64,000 nt of DNA from Glutamicibacter arilaitensis Re117 (GTDB lineage Bacteria > Actinomycetota > Actinomycetes > Actinomycetales > Micrococcaceae). The translations under genes and the position numbers were made by a program. Under the pieces are notes generated by a model. The model ran no database searches. It had not been told where the DNA came from and saw only the letters and a program-made list of their open reading frames with translations. The DNA is taken from positions 2,542,001 through 2,606,000 of the forward strand of contig NC_014550.1 of the NCBI RefSeq assembly GCF_000197735.1, written 5' to 3'. Below are positions 59,859-64,000 of the stretch, piece by piece; the first letter of the stretch is position 1, and the number at the start of each line of letters is the position of its first letter.

Positions 59859-60836
59859 TCAGCCTTTCCGCACGCGAGGGTCGAGTCGGACGTAGACAAG
59901 GTCTACGAGGAAGTTGGCTATCAGCACCGCGGCAGTAATGGTCAGGAACATGCCCTGCATCAGCGGGTAGTCAAGGCCTTGGACAGCGCCGAGCAGCTGG
60001 TAGCCGACGCCTGGGTAGGCGAATACCACTTCGGTCAGCAGCGCGCCGCCGAAGATGAAGCCTATGCTCATGCCCATGCTGGTGACCGATGGCAGCATCG
60101 CGTTGCGTGCCGCGTAGTTCAGCATGATGCGGTGAGGTCGCAGCCCCTTGGCCTCGGCCATCAAAATGTAGTCTTCGGAGTTGGTGGCAATCATGGTGTT
60201 GCGCATGCCCAGCATCCAGCCGCCCAGGGAAACCAGCACGATGGTCACCGCGGGCAGGACCAGGTGCGCTGCAACGTCCAGGATGAATTCGAGATTGAAT
60301 CCGGGAACCAGGCCTACGGAGAAGGCATGGCGCATCGGGGCGACGCCCATATTGATGCCGAAGATGTACAAGGCCCCCATGGCTAGCCAGAAATACGGGA
60401 AAGAACCGATGAACACCAGCAGCGGTGGAGCAACCGAGTCCAAGAAGCCGCCACGGCGCCAGGCGGCAAGGATGCCCAGGAGGTTTCCGAGGATCACGGC
60501 GAAAATCAATGAAGTCAGTCCCAGCAGCAAGGTCCACGGCAGCTGCGAGGCGATGACCTCGGAGACTGGAGTGGGGAAACGGGAAATCGACATCCCAAAG
60601 TCGCCGGTCAAGACACGGCCAAGATAGCCAAAGTATTCGGGGATGATGGGGCCGCCGTCCACTCCCATCAGGGTTCGAAGTGCTTCGACTTGTTGTGGCT
60701 CAAGCCGTTGCTGCGAGCGGGACAGCATGCGGGTGACGGGATCGCCTGGCATCAGCCGCGGTAGAAGGAAATTCAGGGTGATTGACGCCCAGAAGGCTAG
60801 GAGATAAAAGCCCAAGCGCCGTAGGAGGAAACTCAT
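59859..60836 (-). CDS. ABC transporter permease, OppB/DppB type
   Basis: 325 aa, six helices. N-terminal LLPRLMPGDPVTRMLSRSQQ is the OppB signature loop; EAA segment near MRNTMIATNSEDYILMAEAKGL. Forms the channel with the OppC-type protein. Confidence 0.93.
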   Translation of the reverse strand: MSFLLRRLGFYLLAFWASITLNFLLPRLMPGDPVTRMLSRSQQRLEPQQVEALRTLMGVDGGPIIPEYFGYLGRVLTGDFGMSISRFPTPVSEVIASQLPWTLLLGLTSLIFAVILGNLLGILAAWRRGGFLDSVAPPLLVFIGSFPYFWLAMGALYIFGINMGVAPMRHAFSVGLVPGFNLEFILDVAAHLVLPAVTIVLVSLGGWMLGMRNTMIATNSEDYILMAEAKGLRPHRIMLNYAARNAMLPSVTSMGMSIGFIFGGALLTEVVFAYPGVGYQLLGAVQGLDYPLMQGMFLTITAAVLIANFLVDLVYVRLDPRVRKG

Positions 60837-60864
60837 GTTGTGTGTCCTTGGCTAAGGATCGCAA

Positions 60865-60895
60865 CGCAGCGGGCGGACGGTATCCGCCCGCTGCG
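60865..60895 (-). other. Stem-loop between the SBP and permease genes
   Basis: CGCAGCGGGCGGA (60865-60877) and TCCGCCCGCTGCG (60883-60895) pair perfectly with a 5-base loop. No U run follows on the minus strand, so it looks like an mRNA-stabilising or partial-stop element that lets the binding protein be made in excess. Confidence 0.7.
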
Positions 60896-60909
60896 AAAGG
60901 AAAATGTTG

Positions 60910-62586
60910 CTAGTTCGCTGGTTCCAGGCTGGTGAGCACCAGAACGGTGGTCGGGGCCCGGTTGCTCAACGTGGCATACGGGTTATCTTCGGTTGGCCAA
61001 CCCACGAAGTTCTCAGTGGTGTAGGCACCCCATTCCGGGCCGGCGAATAGCGGTACTACCGGTGCCAGTTCGCTGTAGCGAGCCTGCAGGTCGTTAACGA
61101 TCTGCTTCTGTTCTCCCTCATCGCCGGCAGCCACGAACTTGTTCAACAGCTCATCTGCTTTTTTATCGCTGAACCGGTGGTAGTTGTCAAAGGTCTGCTT
61201 GCCCACGGGCTTGACGTTCTGGCTGCCCATGAGATTGAGGTAGTACTGGTAAGGAGTCGGAGCGTTAGCGGTCCAAACGATTCCGGTGTCGAATTCACCG
61301 GTTTCGTAGCTTGCGGTCACCGCGGCCCAATCCGGCGAATCAACAGTGGCCTTGATGCCCACGTCCTGGAGGTTTTGGGCGATGATATTCGCTACCGAAA
61401 GCCAATCCGAGGAGGTTGAACCCACGGAGATATCGAAGGTGAATGGCTTGCCAGCGGCGGTGGTGCGCTGCCCCTGTGCATTCTCCTTGAAGCCTGCTTC
61501 ATCAAGAAGCTTCTTTGCGCCTTCCACATCCCGCGTGGTCCAGTCGCACTGTTCGACGACCGCAGCGTCGCGCCACTTGTCATAGTTGCCGGACAGTCCG
61601 GTGCAGTCCGCTGGTTTGGCGTAGTCGGACATGCCGACCTTGACAACCTGTTCGCGGTCTACGGCCATGCTCAACGCCTTGCGTACGCGAACATCCGAGA
61701 GTTCTTTCTTGGTAGTGTTCAGCTGCCAGTTGATTTCGGCGCCAGTGGTCGGGAACCAGAAATGACGGTGCTCCGGATCCTTGTCCACGTAGGTCGATTG
61801 GATATCCGGCATGTAGGTTTGCGTCCAGTCAACATCGCCGGAGATGGCGGCGAGGTTGGCTCCGTCGTTGCCGGCGAAAGCGAGCATGCGGATGCCACCG
61901 ATATTCTGCTTCTCGGGTTGCCAATAGTATGGGTTCTTGCCCAATTCGAAGGACTGCGCCTGGAAATTGGCTACTTCGGTGTATGGTCCGGTGCCTACCG
62001 GTTTCGGGTTCTCTTCATTTCCGGGCTTGTCGAACTTGGACCAGATGTGGGCCGGGACAATCACCTGCTGGCCCAGTTCGTAGAGGGCCGGGGTGAATGC
62101 CTGCTTGAAGTGGAACTCGATGGTCGAGTCATCGAGAGTCTTGATGGACTTCAGGTAGTCATAGCCGCCGAGCAGTTCCTTTTGCAGTTCAACTGAGAGC
62201 TTGACGTCCTTGGACGTCAGCGGGGTGCCATCGGAGAATTTAACGCCCGGACGCAGATTGAAGACCAGGGACTTTCCGTCTTTGCCTGCACTCCACTCCG
62301 TGGCCAGCCAAGGCACGGTGTCGCCGCCTGCCGGGTTGTAGACCAGCATGGATTCGTAAATGGACTGCCCGGTCATTGGCGCAGCATTGGGCGAGAAGGG
62401 GTTGAAGTTTTTTGAGAAGGTTCCCATGTCCTCGCGCGGAATGGTCAGGAACGCGGCGTTGGCTGATCCGTCGCCCCCTTCAGTTCCGCCTGGATTCGAT
62501 GCGACGCATCCGCTCAAGGCGAGGGTGCCGGCCACAGCGGTCGCGGCCACGGCAAGGTGCGCACGACGTAAGTATTTGATTATCAT
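60910..62586 (-). CDS. ABC transporter substrate-binding lipoprotein, SBP_bac_5 family
   Basis: 558 aa. Lipoprotein signal with lipobox LSGC (Cys27). SBP family 5 layout: FNLRPGVKFSDGTPLTSKDV, VRKALSMAVDREQVV and ARYSELAPVVPLFAG. This family binds peptides, nickel or, in several actinobacteria, oligosaccharides; the GH32 and LacI neighbours favour a fructo-oligosaccharide here. ATG at 62586 with GAGGAAC before it. First transporter gene, 44 bases after the regulator's natural stop. Confidence 0.92.
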   Translation of the reverse strand: MIIKYLRRAHLAVAATAVAGTLALSGCVASNPGGTEGGDGSANAAFLTIPREDMGTFSKNFNPFSPNAAPMTGQSIYESMLVYNPAGGDTVPWLATEWSAGKDGKSLVFNLRPGVKFSDGTPLTSKDVKLSVELQKELLGGYDYLKSIKTLDDSTIEFHFKQAFTPALYELGQQVIVPAHIWSKFDKPGNEENPKPVGTGPYTEVANFQAQSFELGKNPYYWQPEKQNIGGIRMLAFAGNDGANLAAISGDVDWTQTYMPDIQSTYVDKDPEHRHFWFPTTGAEINWQLNTTKKELSDVRVRKALSMAVDREQVVKVGMSDYAKPADCTGLSGNYDKWRDAAVVEQCDWTTRDVEGAKKLLDEAGFKENAQGQRTTAAGKPFTFDISVGSTSSDWLSVANIIAQNLQDVGIKATVDSPDWAAVTASYETGEFDTGIVWTANAPTPYQYYLNLMGSQNVKPVGKQTFDNYHRFSDKKADELLNKFVAAGDEGEQKQIVNDLQARYSELAPVVPLFAGPEWGAYTTENFVGWPTEDNPYATLSNRAPTTVLVLTSLEPAN

Positions 62587-62630
62587 TGAAGTTCCTCATC
62601 CATTCATGTGATGTGTAGCGGAGGGGAAGT

Positions 62631-63655
62631 TCATCTGCGGCCGTGCATGGCCACAGACGAACGAATGCTGGGGGGCAGCCGATGGTAATTTGGCGATTCT
62701 CGATCGGCGAGCCCTCTACCATTTGATTCAATAGGGACACCCCCGCCATGCCCAGTTCTTCGAAGGGCAAGGCAATGGTTGTCAGCTTTGGCCGCATATG
62801 CGGTGCCAGAATTTCCTGATCATCGAATCCGACGATTGAAATGTCTTTTCCCACCTGCAATCCGCGTTCCTTGATTGCGTCATAGGCGCCCATGGCGATC
62901 CGGTCATTTCCGCAAAAAATTGCGGTAGGCGGATCCAGTTGGCTTAGCAGTGTTTGCGTACCGTGGTACCCGCTGTCGGCAGTTCCGTCACCAGGCACGA
63001 TCCGGGAATCATCGAATTCAATTCCGTGATCGCGCAGGGCCTGCTTCATACCGGCTTGGCGTCCGATTTGCGCAGGAATTCCTGTTTTGAGAGTGATGTG
63101 CCCGATGCTGGTGTGCCCGGCCTTGGCCAGGATTTCGGCGGCAGCGTATCCGCCGCCGAATTCGTCCGGAACAATTGATGGCAATTGGCCTCCGGCATCG
63201 AAGCAGTTGACCAGTACGCAGGGAACTGTTTTTGCATTTTCCGGCACCGTGATTTGGCGGTGCCAGGAAGTCGCGATGATCAATCCGCCAACCTGCTGTT
63301 CAAGCAGCTTCTCAACGGCGAGGTTGTCCATACCTGGATCATCGTCGCTGGGTGCGATAAGGAGGAAGTTGCCGTCTTTCCATGCTGCCTGCTGCGCTCC
63401 CTTGATCACGTCAGTGGCAAAGGGCGAGGTGGCAATTTCGGTCACCAGCCCGAACCAGGAGCTGCGTTTGCTGGCCAAGGTTCGTGCGGCTGCGTTGGGG
63501 CGGTAGCCCAGTTCGCGCGCCGTTTGGTTGATTCGTTCTCTTGTGGTTTCGGGGATGCTTGATTCCATCCGGCCGTTGAGTACGAATGAGACGGTTGTTC
63601 GGCTCACCCCGGCTGCTTTGGCAACGTCGGCCATGGTCACTGACTGCTGAGACAT
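62631..63655 (-). CDS. LacI family transcriptional regulator, C-terminus frameshifted
   Basis: N-terminal LacI HTH (VTMADVAKAAGVSRTTVSFVLNGR) and hinge (LGYRPNAAARTLASKRS), then a periplasmic-binding-protein fold with AIFCGNDRIAMGAYDAI and ISIVGFDDQEILAPHMRP. After QITIGCP the as-read frame goes on to 62480 and overlaps the SBP gene, with non-family sequence. Shifting one base at the C6 run (62670-62675 on plus) gives SIRSSVAMHGRR and a stop at 62631, the normal LacI-family ending. I therefore give 62631 as the natural end. Controls the downstream sugar operon. Confidence 0.88.
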
Positions 63656-64000
63656 GCCCCTCCTCCCCTTCGAGATCAGTGCGTTTCGCGTCGTGCCAAC
63701 GGTTTGCTAACACGATTCAGTAACGCGCGTTACTACGCTGTGAAATAAGGTAACCTACATCACTTACGGCTGTCAAGGAAGAAGTTTTGCGGCAGTGAAG
63801 ATCATTGACAGGATCGATTCCTGACCGTCAAGGCCATGGATCCAAGACATCGGAATCCCTTGCTTCATTCAGCTGAGTAGGGCAAATGGGGCACGATGCC
63901 ACAGGGCAGAGGCGTAATCAGCATCCCGAAGCGTGGCAGCCATTCCCCGAAATGGCACGGGTGGACACAAAGGAAATCGTGGAAATCAGGTTCGCGGAAC
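63656..64000. other. Upstream region of the lacI-type gene
   Basis: 345 bases to the window edge. Contains the palindrome at 63719-63734 and, presumably, the regulator promoter; no gene supported. Confidence 0.4.
63719..63734. promoter_or_regulatory. Candidate LacI-family operator
   Basis: AGTAACGCGCGTTACT, a perfect 16-bp palindrome with the central CG that LacI-family operators require, 64 bases before the regulator start. Suggests autoregulation and co-control of the transporter operon. Confidence 0.65.

Overview
The window is chromosomal DNA from a high-GC actinobacterium, most likely a Micrococcaceae member of the Arthrobacter/Glutamicibacter type. The support is the guaA / guaB3 / guaB / groES-groEL neighbourhood, a perfect CIRCE element before groES, an IMPDH-like GuaB3 paralogue, frequent GTG/TTG starts, and many actinobacterial insertion sequences. 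This placement is read from gene content, not from a search.

Region 1 (1-17.9 kb) is conserved core. It carries purine synthesis (guaA, guaB3, guaB), a SURF1-like cytochrome oxidase assembly factor with a DUF3817 membrane protein, a BtrH_N/DUF4872 protein, a small lipoprotein, an OafA-type acyltransferase with a C-terminal SGNH domain, groES-groEL, a LysP-like permease, a THUMP-like methyltransferase and a YbdK-type glutamate-cysteine ligase. Nearly every transcription unit ends in a clear intrinsic terminator.

Region 2 (17.9-24.4 kb) is accessory. It has a DUF6308 protein, then a convergent two-gene module: a GHKL (MORC/MutL-like) ATPase whose C-terminus carries PD-(D/E)XK nuclease motifs, and a GIY-YIG nuclease-domain protein. 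This is a candidate defence system. An MFS transporter and a GntR/FadR regulator in one operon follow.

Region 3 (24.6-36 kb) is decayed by ISL3-family insertions. A Tat-exported phosphoesterase gene is split by a 4.9-kb ISL3 composite whose inner ISL3 copy is inside-out. A divergent fragment of the glutamate-cysteine ligase gene follows. Next is a reverse transcriptase of AbiA-like layout with a separate, overlapping HEPN gene; the RT is itself broken by an intact ISL3 copy with perfect 8-bp target duplications.

Region 4 (36.1-44.7 kb) is a pile of nested insertion sequences: two IS481-like elements, each hit by another IS (one IS3-type, one IS1380), a second IS3-type element, and a solitary IS481-like end. 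The IS481-like ends carry 12-bp sites at an exact 24-bp period.

Region 5 (44.8-54.5 kb) holds a complete type I restriction-modification operon (hsdM-hsdS-hsdR) ending in a YgjP/SprT-like metallopeptidase, an unknown small membrane protein, and a decayed IS110 transposase.

Region 6 (54.6-64 kb) has an unknown gene and a fructan/sucrose-type utilisation operon: lacI-type regulator, Opp/Dpp-family ABC transporter (SBP, two permeases, two ATPases) and a GH32 glycosidase with overlapping stops and starts. Single-base frameshifts in homopolymer runs affect the regulator C-terminus and detach the GH32 Tat signal peptide from its catalytic domain.

No tRNA, rRNA, CRISPR array or convincing riboswitch was seen.
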